A stretch of 64,000 nucleotides of DNA from Durusdinium trenchii. Its lineage: Eukaryota; Sar; Dinophyceae; Suessiales; Symbiodiniaceae. The position numbers were made by a program, and so were the translations under genes. The stretch spans positions 456,252 to 520,251 of the forward strand of contig CAXAMN010018891.1 in the NCBI GenBank assembly GCA_963970005.1, given 5' to 3'. Positions 12,101-19,900 of the stretch are shown in pieces; position 1 is the first letter of the stretch; each line of letters begins with the position of its first letter. Under the pieces are notes generated by a model. The model was not told where the DNA came from. It made no database searches and saw only the letters and a list, made by a program, of their open reading frames with translations.

Positions 12101-15100
12101 GACTTGGGCAGCATCCTTGGCCCCATCATCACAGGAAAGATGAGCAGAATCCTGGCCGCAGGAGAACCAACGGAGCAGCCGCGACCATTGAGTGTTGAAG
12201 AGGTCAAGCGACTCGATACCATGCTGGCCTTCCCGCCCAACAAGTTGGACCGGTACTTTGTCGGTTGCTTGTTGCTTGCTTTGTACTCTAGGTCATGATG
12301 GAGTGATTTGAGCGACATCCGCGCCTTCTTCTTTCGCATGGTCGGGGCTGAGGCTGGACGGTACGGTTATGTTGAGGCGAGGACTCGAACGCACAAGTCC
12401 TTTTCATCAGTGGAGAGTCAGTTTCCAGCCGGACAAAACCAGGTCTGGCTGGATGAGAAAACATCAGGCTAAGTATGACGCAAACTTCGAGGACAGGTAG
12501 ACTGCAACAAATTCAGCAGCTCCCGACGACTGTGAACCTTCTGTCGCAAAAGAAAATTGCGGACGCCCCAGCGCTGCCAACCTTCGACTCGAACAATCCG
12601 TTCCAGAGGCCTTTGCAGACTGGGGCGAGAGTGACGCGCTGGCGCCTCACGTAGAAGAAGAAGTGGTGAAAGGTCGATCTTTGAGTCTTCGCCCTGGCCA
12701 AAGCCCAAGCGGATCCGAACTCAGATCCATGGCCGAACGGTGCAAAGAACGCGCGTTGCAGGGATGAGGCTTGAGGAACTGTATGATGTGATCAATGGCG
12801 CGCTTGAGAGCGACGCCCTGAAGCGCTTGGGAGTGTGCAGGTGCATCGCGCGGATGCAGATCACCATGACCAACCCGCCCAAGGAAATTGAAATTGGACG
12901 CCTCGAGTCCTAGCGAACCCCCATGTCAAAAGGAGAGTCAGCTGTGCCAGTGTTCAGTGAATCTCATTGTGTTTTTCAGGGTGCGTGAGAAATGGATTGC
13001 GTAGCAGAAATAGTGGAAGCGGTCGACGTGGTTGACAATGAACTTATTTCAGTGAAGCTCAGATGTTTCTGTGTGAGCTGAAACAAAACTGATCCAATTT
13101 GAGCCGTTTATTTTTCACTAGCTCAGCTGAAGGGTAGAGCTGGGTGGGACACTTCACTGCTTCCGTTCCCACAAGCTGGCCCAGCCGCAGAGTTTCTCGC
13201 CAGAGTTCGACATCTACCGCCTGGCGAAATATCAAGAACGAGCGCGCTTCTGCATCTGCGCTGCAGACAATGTCCTGGACGGCTTGCGCTCTTTTCATTT
13301 TCGCAATGCCAATTTGGCGCAGAGACTGGATTTTGCGCGAATCGCGTTCGTTGAATTTTAGCGCCGCTTGTTAGCCCATGAAAGCCGGCAAGCGCAAGAT
13401 GCCGTAGTAAACGCCTACGCAACCCGGCATTGGCATCCCTGGTGGTGCTTGCCTATGAGAAGCCTGTGACATTCCCCGATGTCAAGAACAGAGTCAGCTG
13501 CGCAAGTGCTCAGTGAATCTCACTGTGTTTATTAGAGTAACAGCAATGAAAAAACTATATCAAACAAGTGGCTGGCCTTGGGGATCACCGTATCTGGCCA
13601 AGATTGCCTTTCTGTTGGTGACAAGGCTAAGGCGCAAGGGAGCAGATGGTTCCAAAACTAACGTTTTGCAGGAAGAACAACCAGGGCCGAAGCTGGCAGT
13701 CGCGTTGCGAATAGCCGCTGCAAGCGCAGGTGCTTTCAATATTTGAGTTAGATCATACGAATGTGCAACTGCCCAGCCAGGCATTAGCCTCTTTTCAGGC
13801 ACTTTGGGGAAGGAAACACGAGTACGCAAAATGGAACATAGAAACACGTGTTACCGCCATAGCCAAAATTCACTGGAGTCCTACTTCATATGTGAACAGA
13901 CACACGGACATAAACAAACACGCACACAGGAAATTAATTGAGGGGTGGAGTCACTGTATGGATTACATTTTGTGAGTAGATTTGCCTAGAAATTAACTGA
14001 CGGGCATGTGTAGGGTGGTTGTCAATTAGTTTTCAGTGCTTGAGTGACCCCCCTCAATCAATTCCCTGGTTGAGGGTTGGTCAACAGTAGACACCACCTC
14101 AATTAATTGTGAGAATGCTATGTGGTTGTACAGCCAACCCACCTCCAATTGATATGTCAGCAAAACTCAGAATTTAAGTCATGATGATTTTTGATGAGTT
14201 TGTGTCCTTGCTGCTGCTGTTTTGCCTGCAGCCAGCGGAATCAAGAGTGATAATGGCCTGTCAATCCCTGTCACCCCCTCACTCATGTCCTGTGAAGTAA
14301 TTAGTTATATGTATATATAATTGGGGGTGGGTCGACTGGTGACCCACCACACAATTTCTGGTGCCACCTCACAAATTTTGGCCCCCGCCACACAATTTCT
14401 TGTGAACATAAATAATTGGGGGGTGGGTCGACTGGTCACCCACCACACAATTACTGGTGCCACCTCACAGTTTCTGGCCCCCACCACACAATTTCTTGTG
14501 AAAATACCTATTTGGGGGGTAGGTCGACTGGTCATCCCCCCCACACACACACAATTTCAGTGGAACATATATAATTGGGGGTGGTGCCACCGGAAAACGC
14601 TCCAGACAGTGGAAAATATATAATTGGGGGTGGTGTCACCGGAAAACGCTCCAGACAATCCAGGCAAATGGAGATGTGTTTTTTTGTTTAGAAACGGGCC
14701 CCCAGCAGACTATGGTGATACAGCAAGGCAGTGCTAGATTGGTGCTAGGTTTCTTCATAACACGCACTGTGATCCACGTTGATTTCTGATGACTCATGTT
14801 GTCAATTGTCGTTTGAAAAATCGTTGAGGATAAGTGGACATTAATTCAGCAGTATGACAGTGTCTCAAGTAGATATGGGGTGGAGTGGGTGTACCCACCC
14901 CAAATTGATCTAAAATTAATCAAAGGTGGTGGGACATGGAGGTGGTCTAAGGTAGTGGTCATTTCACAAAACATATGAAACAATCCCTTCTTTAGGAATG
15001 CACGAGCAGATGTCCCGAATGCTAGACACTGGACATGTTTGGACTCTTGTGACATGACCTGGCTAAGAGGTGACAACTTCAAAGCCTTCATTCACGCCTC

Positions 15101-16018
15101 TCCTCATAAACGTTTTTTACTGTCAACTGAGAACGCGCTATTTTCAAGTCAGACACTCTTGCAAAGTGTAGTGGAGAACAGGAGCATTGCTTGGGCTCGT
15201 ACGAAACAAATCTGCGCACTGGATGCTCAGACCAATGTGTCGTGATTCCAGACAGCCGCACAGCTGCACGGACGCGCAGAGCAACAAGATCGTCCGACCG
15301 CCAGGCCACTGAATTTTGTGTTCCACGGTGGTTCTGGATCTGAAAAGCACCATATCGCCACTGCCGGGGTCTCAGGGTTTCAGTTGCACAAGAAAAGAAA
15401 AGTGGTGAACACATGTGCACATTGAAGGGCTCAAGATCATCAATGTACATTGTACATGATTGAATTGAGAGGCATTGAATGCTGGCGTTGTGAAGATGAA
15501 TGTGGACACTGACACGTAAAGATCTCAATACGAAAGCATCTCTTGACGGCTTGTGTTTGCTGCCTTGGCTAGGCAGTGGGCCTACTGGGAAGGCTTGCTG
15601 AAGTTCTACAAATCCAAGGAGGGTGCGTTTCTCAGAATGGAATTGAATGCACACACGGAGTGATAGAGAGCGACACTGAGGTTACTTGCAAGGTCAGATT
15701 GGCAATCCAGAAGGTGAGGACAAGCCGAACAAGAGCTGCCCGGCATGCATTGGCTTTGAATTCTGGGTGGTTGAGAGACGTTGTGTTGACGACCCACAAC
15801 AACAGCTCTTTTGGTAACACAGATGATATACCAAGCCGCCTGAGCATCTTCGAGGTTTGTGGGCCCGCATGAGTATGTCACAAACCATGAGAGATTCTCC
15901 TGAGTTAGGCTACTATGACCCTCGCAAATGGATCCGCGAGTGCGAAGTGACCATGGTCAAGCGTGTGAAGGACGGACTGCAGTGGTCCATCAGAGCTCGA
16001 CAATCGACAATTGCCTAA
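124..16018 (+). CDS. FBA: Class II fructose-1,6-bisphosphate aldolase, copy A (split gene, 5' end outside window)
   Basis: Zinc-dependent aldolase of glycolysis and the Calvin cycle, converting fructose 1,6-bisphosphate to dihydroxyacetone phosphate and glyceraldehyde 3-phosphate. Exons read: 124-165, 248-316, 404-455, 518-590, 715-756, 9686-9722, 9811-9873, 9946-10022, 10084-10129, 10192-10227, 10328-10383, 15305-15362, 15472-15515, 15573-15622, 15681-15734, 15909-16018 (TAA stop). Every junction keeps frame and each exon equals its copy B partner in length. Family landmarks in order: SDHCAKK (catalytic Asp and zinc His), LEMEIGITGG, GNVHGVYK and FHGGSGS (zinc His residues), MNVDTDTQW, YDPRKW. 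Donors are GT (6), GC (6) or GA (3); all acceptors are AG. Intron 5 (757-9685) contains the antisense copia element; intron 11 (10384-15304) is 4.9 kb. The loop usually GGEEDG reads GGVEDG. No stop or frameshift is seen, so it may be functional. In algae with secondary red plastids the plastid enzyme is class II (known); targeting cannot be judged here. Confidence 0.88.
810..814. repeat. Target-site duplication of copia-1, left copy
   Basis: The 5-bp TAAAC directly left of the LTR is repeated at 9601-9605. The uninterrupted site, with one TAAAC, is present in aldolase copy B at 34155-34159. Confidence 0.93.
815..1032 (-). repeat. 3' LTR of copia-1
   Basis: 218 bp, nearly identical to 9383-9600. 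It begins TGTTGGTG and ends ATCAACA on the plus strand. The single mismatch seen is CCTTGCG here against CCGTGCG in the other LTR. Because the element is on the minus strand this is the downstream LTR. Confidence 0.95.
1033..1044 (-). promoter_or_regulatory. Polypurine tract of copia-1
   Basis: On the minus strand the bases AGACAGGGGGAG directly precede the 3' LTR, the expected position and composition for the plus-strand primer of an LTR retrotransposon. Confidence 0.75.
1435..8817 (-). CDS. Copia-1 polyprotein (gag C-terminal part, protease, integrase, RT, RNase H, C-terminal extension)
   Basis: 2460 codons without a stop. In order: charged gag region; CCCH finger near residues 489-507; CCHC knuckle CYLCGSTKHLAPTC near 516-530; aspartic protease motif LLDSGAT at about 637; integrase HHCC near 1083, then catalytic Asp (SLDTAG, about 1126), Asp (HTDLGGEF, about 1252) and Glu (GRAERA) 35 residues later; RT with YVDD near 1726; RNase H start YTDSSFA near 1896. 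The RNase H looks internally shortened: after YTDSSFAAS it runs almost at once into the late TLFVDN/WRTRHL part, and the part carrying the catalytic Glu is missing. Beyond it come four DGPGAT/DGPEAV repeats (about 2001-2065), a hydrophobic segment (about 2115-2132) and a Cys/His-rich tail. It starts with GTG; the frame is continuous upstream with 8851-9399 except for one TGA. Confidence 0.93.
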   Translation of the reverse strand: MVEMEEEESEELRRCEESSNDPRRTRRDQEREDQEEEIMWRWQISQDAQRLTDLCQAQQRENDRLQQELYEWRIEGEDRKRLEVEEKKKKEREETERPRSASNFNTPDEEGPNGIPGADDLHARGRTPWSTYPARYGVKGSRSRSKEQQRKGRSPSYGKGEMKGPRPTTGGAKLPPEVQQMEVMTLLVESMKSLQRQISEGQEAQGTVKGVEIVRQVAELPVLHPLHGSTSQLQLGDWLLLVQPVVADLTTTSDIWWDRMMTEVEKWYQDHQAMAPLERVKHEPVPPSSLSVPKWAKLERRMATLLLKAIPEVQKDELVATKRLSVFAILAHLHVTYCPGGISEKQMLLRNLEDPTEPGNLHDTVVGLRRWLRWRARAQEIGATEPDPSILVKGLNRLTKRVLDGNESLRFRVSLARNALQVDTNPNALSVSQFATHLIAEIEQLSLAEKRSGATTKKEESKVKKMEEINRKAKGGEGKLKEMEVKLPCKFFLSEAGCRRGRDCKWSHDQKDEQKRCYLCGSTKHLAPTCPTKENSGGTAPNSPPKVKKEKEEEKDPKGEEGGKGSGGQDDEKMDELLAEANKMLKAMKDKEASEAKLSRLHQQLDEIKKSIKTLKLTRVREAKMGSLQEEEWGLLDSGATHPLRPLTSTDSLEKFKKVSVSLADGRTTPLLMTESGVMVSTNLQVEPIVPLGMLAGGGCKISWKKHGMKVAHPTKGSLPISIQAGCPQIPKQLALELIQEYEDRAQEVKQARLVGEVHPEREVEWMKSLVEGHPALAELPEHVKKALVQQPGEWKDLPANRHQRKRLKAAGSVILHLYAGKREGFTLQKAMEEHGLGSRTLEVDLQRGDDHDMASLDSKAYKGLLRLALNGDLAAVIGGPNCRTRSVLRHYPGGPRPVRSWEEPWGISAYSPEEMAMCQEDDVLMWRQIFLFLVADMAAKLKDSTDEDEEKKKREEVMFLLEQPSDPKDYMPSCVSFWSTKPWKKLQSAAHLQVHHLNQGDYEPWKEDAPVKPTTLAANVELRLPKGKNPGSKSRGEGQKVPSSSLARWVPGLCRSVAEACALHINGIVEEEPKLKRMTWEQHCQNGHVPFRRDCRICQEQSAKSRPHRKVTHPLAATLSLDTAGPYPVAKDGKDLMKYILVGTYTWLLPQEQHPPVPDDELADSDEVLLEEEDEEEGNEKCDEEEGGAEEGEQGEEMKEVEVGEEKENPDLITFRLAIPMASKDQKTVLSTIQQMYIQLRVMGYHVARLHTDLGGEFRGRSLTQWCRSRDIHRTTTAGVSSQSNGRAERAIQTVKSHIRRALGMAGMPAGRWPQACHYVHERERRRMADLDLGDVPPFGHELLVKRRFWKTKELEATHEKVRYLAPRPDAHGHLVLRDNGSTAIVPYFIMKTQEPEPSQSTWMAVTKAAEEAEGPYEIRRRIRGKMGARSMKLEEDQYEVVEEERERHLERISNIVLEESVIMLKDEMKVMDVVYEELKKVKSAMPKEEEPVLRTRVVSPKELLREAPQWDEAIRKELHQLFEEKKALRRIDEDEFKSLQEKWGRKLEVLPSKVVITLKPGPRRKIRLVACGNFVDPASAEQKDQCLYASGADAVCLRYVLKRSAEESWKASVLDIRTAFLNAPLDIEAEGQEPTMVVLKPPSLLLKTGHVGPKDYYLAQKAMYGLRQSPRCCGVYRDQVLRKLTSPQGHRFVQAEAEPNLWSIMLGDGEDEECEEKMVGFLLVYVDDLMVTSDEKTVDQVIQVLQAQWETSTPEEVGKEKVKFLGMEITKTVEGGYRASQEDYIKDKEGIPDTKNMKVPMSKDAAPMPEEPTPGLVNAAQKLVGELMWLSTRTRPDVAFATSRCAQEILPHPSWVIEQATQVWKYLKSTPNEGLEFPPGKGEGWDGGPKSLEVYTDSSFAASPETVDSMIQEHEEPYVKTLFVDNLAATGFFSDGHANWRTRHLRLRAQHVRWRITNLDWRVRHMPGAIMIANLGTKPLSGQRTMELKELMSMVLQKKVDEERKEKEDGPGATSKERKEKEDGPGATSEEKEEKEDGPGATSEEKEEKEDGPEAVSEERRKEDEGMQKMMNYGGRQLQLAVLMALIAKSRAQGNQSEEDGNPSDQAGSEPLRMFMMLYTILVILATLLFRRFCAWLLAPAINDGDAVAGQQYEPPALGPPGSSTSESQGSSITVDWQGREVNRPSARSKGKRKGKGQGKGDPQDGEPVDWAYGPARPMTAEERSQFGLQNREWLLRWLSSLTPEERAQAGIPPTSSSSGQASQPQSDVTLTGIQEEPEQEIPAGDHEVPLEVPPQESPANEDETLYHPTERDYRDMMADEAWDPTPPQPRPTGPSEAAAKACPRAFQRDGEPPIGDGGRRYQGMGVYITKYGQKYHIFTSCPTLTSSVLRTSPPCHRCAFTIDMAHVRRGEHLWSRGWGEIYHVDAARPPACSTGAKKKYAPCVRCLQELRERELNM
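8851..9399 (-). CDS. Copia-1 N-terminal gag segment, ending at an in-frame TGA
   Basis: 182 codons in the same frame as the main polyprotein, ending in TGA at 8851-8853; the next 11 codons lead straight into it. The first ATG lies 17 bases inside the 5' LTR and the frame runs through the primer-binding site, which itself holds a second in-frame ATG. The protein is Pro-, Glu- and Lys-rich with no recognised domain. Either one nonsense change (CGA to TGA is simplest) has split a single gag-pol frame, or the stop is read through. Sequence alone cannot decide. Confidence 0.72.
   Translation of the reverse strand: MSQHQQVMSPTAKSTSLHHPPMLRRRRTMEPDDGRLALPPPAAEPRSDELVPKQEAAAVDGDEKKEEDEKKEFSTPARSTTGPGNTGTGRTEMEVFKSGGSKESVVEAPRGMPTTLAPLTPPAPQVMKPLFTQEQIREAKASARLAPQLFGPGLMPSSSGDDRPTQVSRPAFLEEEEEERRE
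9365..9382 (-). promoter_or_regulatory. Primer-binding site of copia-1 (methionine tRNA anticodon arm type)
   Basis: Directly after the 5' LTR the minus strand reads GGTTATGAGCCCAACTGC. Its complement ends GGGCTCATAACC, which has the form of an anticodon stem-loop with a CAU (Met) anticodon and two bases of the 3' stem. Drosophila copia is known to prime from a 5' half of initiator tRNA-Met cut in the anticodon arm; this site has the same layout. Confidence 0.68.
9383..9600 (-). repeat. 5' LTR of copia-1
   Basis: 218 bp, same sequence as 815-1032 apart from one base. It would carry the element's promoter. Confidence 0.95.
9601..9605. repeat. Target-site duplication of copia-1, right copy
   Basis: TAAAC, matching 810-814. 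The sequence after it (AATACCTCCTCG) continues exactly as in the empty site of copy B. Confidence 0.93.
10384..11734 (+). other. Intron 11 of aldolase A, first part: no gene seen
   Basis: After the last base shared with copy B (about 10402) the sequence is unrelated to copy B. It contains a 16-bp perfect palindrome at 10607-10622 (CTACTTATATAAGTAG) and several copies of an ACGAGATA motif at 10530-10640, but no convincing coding. Confidence 0.5.
11735..11785 (+). repeat. Short direct repeat flanking recombinase relic, left copy
   Basis: A block containing CAGTGAAGCTCAGATG followed by TGTGTGAATTGAAACAAA recurs with a few changes at about 13044-13090. The pair brackets the recombinase relic and may be the remains of element ends. 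Confidence 0.5.
11891..12472 (+). pseudogene. Tyrosine recombinase relic (Crypton-like or YR retroelement type)
   Basis: Reads as the N-terminal and early catalytic part of a tyrosine recombinase: PLSVEEVKRLDTML, then DRYFVGCLLLALYSRS, a TGA, and WSDLSDIRAFF, then ARTRTHKSFSS. The TGA at about 12297 falls where an Arg would be expected before WSDL, consistent with CGA to TGA decay. The catalytic HxxR and Tyr parts are not found downstream. It lies in intron 11 of aldolase A. Family assignment rests on motif shape only. Confidence 0.55.
12473..13043 (+). other. No intact gene; possible further recombinase-element debris
   Basis: Open stretches occur but are broken and unrecognised. A block at about 12943-12975 (GTCAGCTG...CAGTGTTCAGTGAATCTCA) is repeated at about 13490-13525. 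Confidence 0.4.
13044..13090 (+). repeat. Short direct repeat flanking recombinase relic, right copy
   Basis: Imperfect copy of 11735-11785, again preceded by a GTCGACGT motif. Confidence 0.5.
13091..14316 (+). other. Intron 11 of aldolase A: no gene; inverted repeat
   Basis: No coding is seen. An imperfect inverted repeat pairs about 13931-13956 (AATTAATTGAGGGGTGG) with about 14046-14067 (CCCCCTCAATCAATTCC), a pattern common in small non-autonomous DNA elements. Confidence 0.4.
14317..14660 (+). repeat. Tandem repeat, about 96-bp units plus a 50-bp sub-array
   Basis: Two full units and a partial third start at about 14317, 14410 and 14506. Each begins near ATTGGGGG(G)TGGGTCGACTGG and contains CCACCACACAATT. 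Two shorter units around 14567-14660 share TATATAATTGGGGGTGGTG and CACCGGAAAACGCTCCAGAC. Confidence 0.8.
14661..15304 (+). other. End of intron 11 of aldolase A: nothing recognised
   Basis: No open frame of interest. The intron ends at CCGCCAG before the exon encoding FHGGSGS. Confidence 0.5.
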
Positions 16019-16925
16019 TATTGCCAAATTGCATGGTGACAGGAGAGCTGCACGGACCTTTCGACCCTTGACTTTTAAAGGTTTTTCAATACTTTTGACA
16101 TTTGTAGCAAAGACCTTTTAAAGCGTCCCAGCAGTTTGCCAAACTTGACTCTTGTAGCTGAGGAATGTGAATGCCTAACTCCTGTGAGTGGGATGCATGA
16201 TTTGCAATTCCGCGGGCGTTCGACAAGGCATATGTTTGAAACTTCACCTTCAGATTGCCCAGTTTGATACTTTTGATTGAACTTTCAGTCGCCCATGACC
16301 TATACTTTTTAACCGCCCATGGTTTTCGATTGGCTCAGCGATGCGCTGGTGCTGCCAAGCTGTGAAGGAAGCTTGATTGATTTTTGCTAGCTTATTTGCC
16401 TTGAAAGCTTGGTTTGCACCTATTGCGGCACCTAGTGCACCTTTGGGCAAAGATTCTGTCCGAATAAAGCGGACATCAAAGTTCCCCAATCCTTGGAGCC
16501 GCTCTCAGCGTTGCGAGGGTTCTAGGACCGTCAAGAAAAGGGGCGTTCTCCAAACAAAGCCACAGTAAGAGGCCCACCTCATGGCGCTTTCCTGTTCAAA
16601 ACTACCAAAGAATAGGCCCAAGCCTTTTATGCACCAAGAGTCGCCAAGAAAAAACATACAGACTCAAGCCGCATTCAACTGCGTGACAGCTGTTGCGCTA
16701 CGATGTGTAGCTGCTTTGGCTGACAAGACAACATTGCTGCTTAGCGGTTCCCTACGTGACCCTTGCAGAAATATGTCGTTGCTTGTCAGCAATCGGAGGA
16801 GGTATGTCCAAACAGCTAGCACTTCATTTTGTCTAACTGAGGTTCTGGGAGATTCCGGGTATGAAGGTGGGAAGAGCACAACATCTCGTAAAATCTCATC
16901 ACTATGGCAGCCCTTCAGATTTCAG
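16019..16925 (+). other. Spacer between aldolase copies A and B
   Basis: The first 60 bases after the stop of copy A are shared with copy B (to about 16078 and 37742), so they are 3' UTR. The rest must hold the promoter, leader and start codon of copy B, but I cannot place them. An open frame covers 16581-16997 and contains the first recognisable aldolase exon at its end; a fragment reading AFNCVT at about 16675 hints at another aldolase-like exon. Confidence 0.45.
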
Positions 16926-19900
16926 GCTGGCGTGGTAACTGGAGACCTCGCATGGTCCCTGCTGCAGCATGCCAAGGCAGATTGGCTTTCAGCATGACCA
17001 TGAGTCCATACGTGCTTTTCTTTTTCATTTTATAAATATTACCACATTCTTTCTTTGTTCTAGGAGCATAAGTATGCAATTCCGGCCTTCAACTGCACAA
17101 GCCAAGGGCCTAAATGTCTGGTCAAGGATTTTGCGATCTGAACTTTGGAGTTCTGCAAGACTGAGGCTCCAGCACCATCAACTCAGTTCTTGAAGCGGGC
17201 AAGGACTCTGATTGACTTATGACTCATATATGGGTTACGTACGCGGTTGTAAAAACGAAACGGACCCGAAACTCTTTCATCCGCAGTGTGTTTGGCTTCA
17301 GCTATGCCAGGAGGTCCCCCTGGTCAGGGGGGACCGCATCCACCTGCGGAGTGCAACTGCCCGCTGTGCGTTGTATTCCGTAAGGTGGCTTCCCTGGTGT
17401 TCGGGGCCAACTCAACACAGGTCCTACGTGATCGCACTCGACCGTATATCGAGGGGCTGTACACTCAGCTTTTGGAAATCGCCCTGGAGGTTCAGGGCAG
17501 TTCGGCTTCCCGTACTGGTGGAGCTGGACAAGGTGGGGAAGCGAGGCCCGGAGGCCCACCGCTTCCCTCGTCGGCCCCGGAGCCGGCTGAAGATACACGT
17601 GGAGGAGGCGATCCTGGACAGACCGTTGCGGCTCCCGGTGGATCGGGAGTAAAGGAGGAAGAAGAGAGCTCACCCGTCAAGGAGGGCGGAGGAAAGGTTG
17701 AGGTGGCAGCCGCGCCGCCTGTTACCTCTGCTTCGGAAGGCCCGGACGGTGAAGGTGCTACCTCGGCTGGGTCACGGCCAGAGGTTGAGGCGGAGGAGAA
17801 CGAAGAGCCCCCAGCGAAGAACAAGCGGCGACCCCCCGCTCCCCCGGCAAAGGCGGGGGGGTTACGAAGGGGAAGACAGTTCAAGGCGCAGGAGGAGGCG
17901 TGACAGATCTCGGAGGCGCAGGCGTGACGCGTCGTCCAGCAAGGAGCTGCATCCCAAGGCGGCGCCAAGCACCAAGCGGCCAAGGACTCCCTCCCATAGT
18001 CCGCCCAGTGTCCATACCCCTGAGGACCAGTCATCCAGTGCAGGAGAGGCCAGGTCGTCAGCCGCTCGTTTTCGGGGAACATCCCTGGAGCTGGCAGAAG
18101 AGGCGCCGGGCGACACCACCGCTCATACACCACCCGCAGCCGAGGAGACCGAGCAGGAGGAGATTGAACTCCCGGAAGAGGAGCCCGAGTTGGAGGAGCC
18201 GGAGCCGAGCCCCCCTCGAGAGAAGGGCAAAGGAAAGAAGGGAAAAGGCAAGGGCAAAGGATCCAAAGGCAAAAAGGGCCAGAAGTCCAAGCCCAAGAAA
18301 CGTAATCGAGGGCTCAAGAAGGTGCAGCGGAACATCGACTTCTACGACAACAAGCGCCGTGATCCCACATGGCGCCGAAGCGCGCAATGAGGAGACCAGC
18401 CGGGGGCCCAGAGAGGCCTCGTGTGAGGAGAAGGCCAGCCGCTGCCGGCCCGCCCGATGGAGGCTGGGAGAAGGCCTCAGAGGTGAACATTTGGGAGTTG
18501 AACTCCTGGCCGGCGATATACATACAGGGGCAGTATTGGGACAACGATGCAGAGGTGATCGGAGAGATGAAGTCCCTGGCGGTCGGGGACGATGGCACGA
18601 TGTTGACCGTGAAGGCCCATGGGACGACGTCGGAGGAGCTACTGCGGTTGCTGTCAGGCCGGGCTTCGAAGGTATTGCAAGTCCACCTTTGCGACGAACC
18701 ATGCAGTCACCTGGTTTGGAAAGAAGGGCTGATTCATGCGCAGCGGCTCAAGAGGTGTCAATTCGAGGATCATCCATGGAGCCGGAATGCCGAAGTCAGC
18801 GTGCGAGAGGCAGAACGGGACGAGATGGAGGTGCTGCGGAAGGAAGCGGCCGAGCGGGGCAAGGGAGTTGGCGCTGGCCTGGGAGCTCCTGGGGCAGCCG
18901 CGGAGGAGGCGGTGCGGGAGGCTCCAAAAGAAGAGAAGGAGGCCTCAAGCAAGAAGAAAAAGAAGAAGAAGAAGAAGGCAAAAGAGCGCATGACTCCCGT
19001 CAAATCCCTGGAGGCCATATTCGGCACAACCGGCCTCGACCCCAAGGAGGAGGTCCGCCGGAAGCTCCGGAGGAAGGCCAAGCATTTGAGCCGCAAGGCC
19101 AGGAGTCGCAAGAGTTCATCAAACTCCAGTTCAAGCGACTCTTCCTCGGGCAGCTCAACGATGGAGGAAGGACCGACCGAGGAGCTGTTCTCACCGGTCT
19201 CGGCGCCGCAGAGGATTTGGAGGAGGTTTCCAGGCGTCCTTACATCGACGATGATTCTCGAGGCGCAAAGAGTTATGCTGCTACAACTCGGTGCCGGTCT
19301 CCACGAAGCCGAGACCCGGAGCTTGCGGCCAATCGTGAGCCAATATTGCAGGCAACATCTCATGGCGAGTATGGCGCCACCTGTGGCGCGAGAAGCGTTG
19401 CATTGGTCTGCAGTCCTCGACCTCATCTTAGAGGGCCGTGTGGCCAGTGCAATGGACGTCATGACTCAGCGCCTCAAAAGTTTGGAAGGGCTGAGCAAAT
19501 CTATGAGGCCAGATCTTCTTCGTCAACTCGAGTTACTGCCCCTGGATCGCGGGGGCCTGGCGACGTCCTCAGAAGTCCAGATGGCGGGCCAGGCTGCGAA
19601 CCACGAAGCGAAGGTCTTGCAGAAGTCGACCACCAGGCCTTGGGAGGAGAGGCAAAAAGGAAAAGAGAAGGGAGAGAAGGGCAAATGGAAGAGCAGCAAG
19701 GGCGACAACAAGACCAACGAGTTCGACAAGAGCAAGAAGGAGAAGGGGGACGGAAAGAAAAAGCCGTGACTGGCTACAGCAGCGGGGGTCCCCGGGATGG
19801 CGGGATCGCTCTCTCGGTAGAGGCCCCTGGAAACTATGAGAAGGGAAAGTGCACGAGGTTGGCCCACTTTGCTCTATCTAGTGGTGAACGGGGTCATGAA

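Noticed and set aside
17492-18702. Long minus-strand open frames opposite the DIRS-like gag
   Set aside because: GC-rich shadow frames of the plus-strand gag genes; no domain and the composition mirrors the real frames.
17900-19756. Upstream 619 codons of the 1846-codon frame that contains the DIRS-like Pol
   Set aside because: Before about 19757 this frame is antiphase to the two gag frames and is Arg/Gly-rich junk; recognisable Pol begins after the gag stop.
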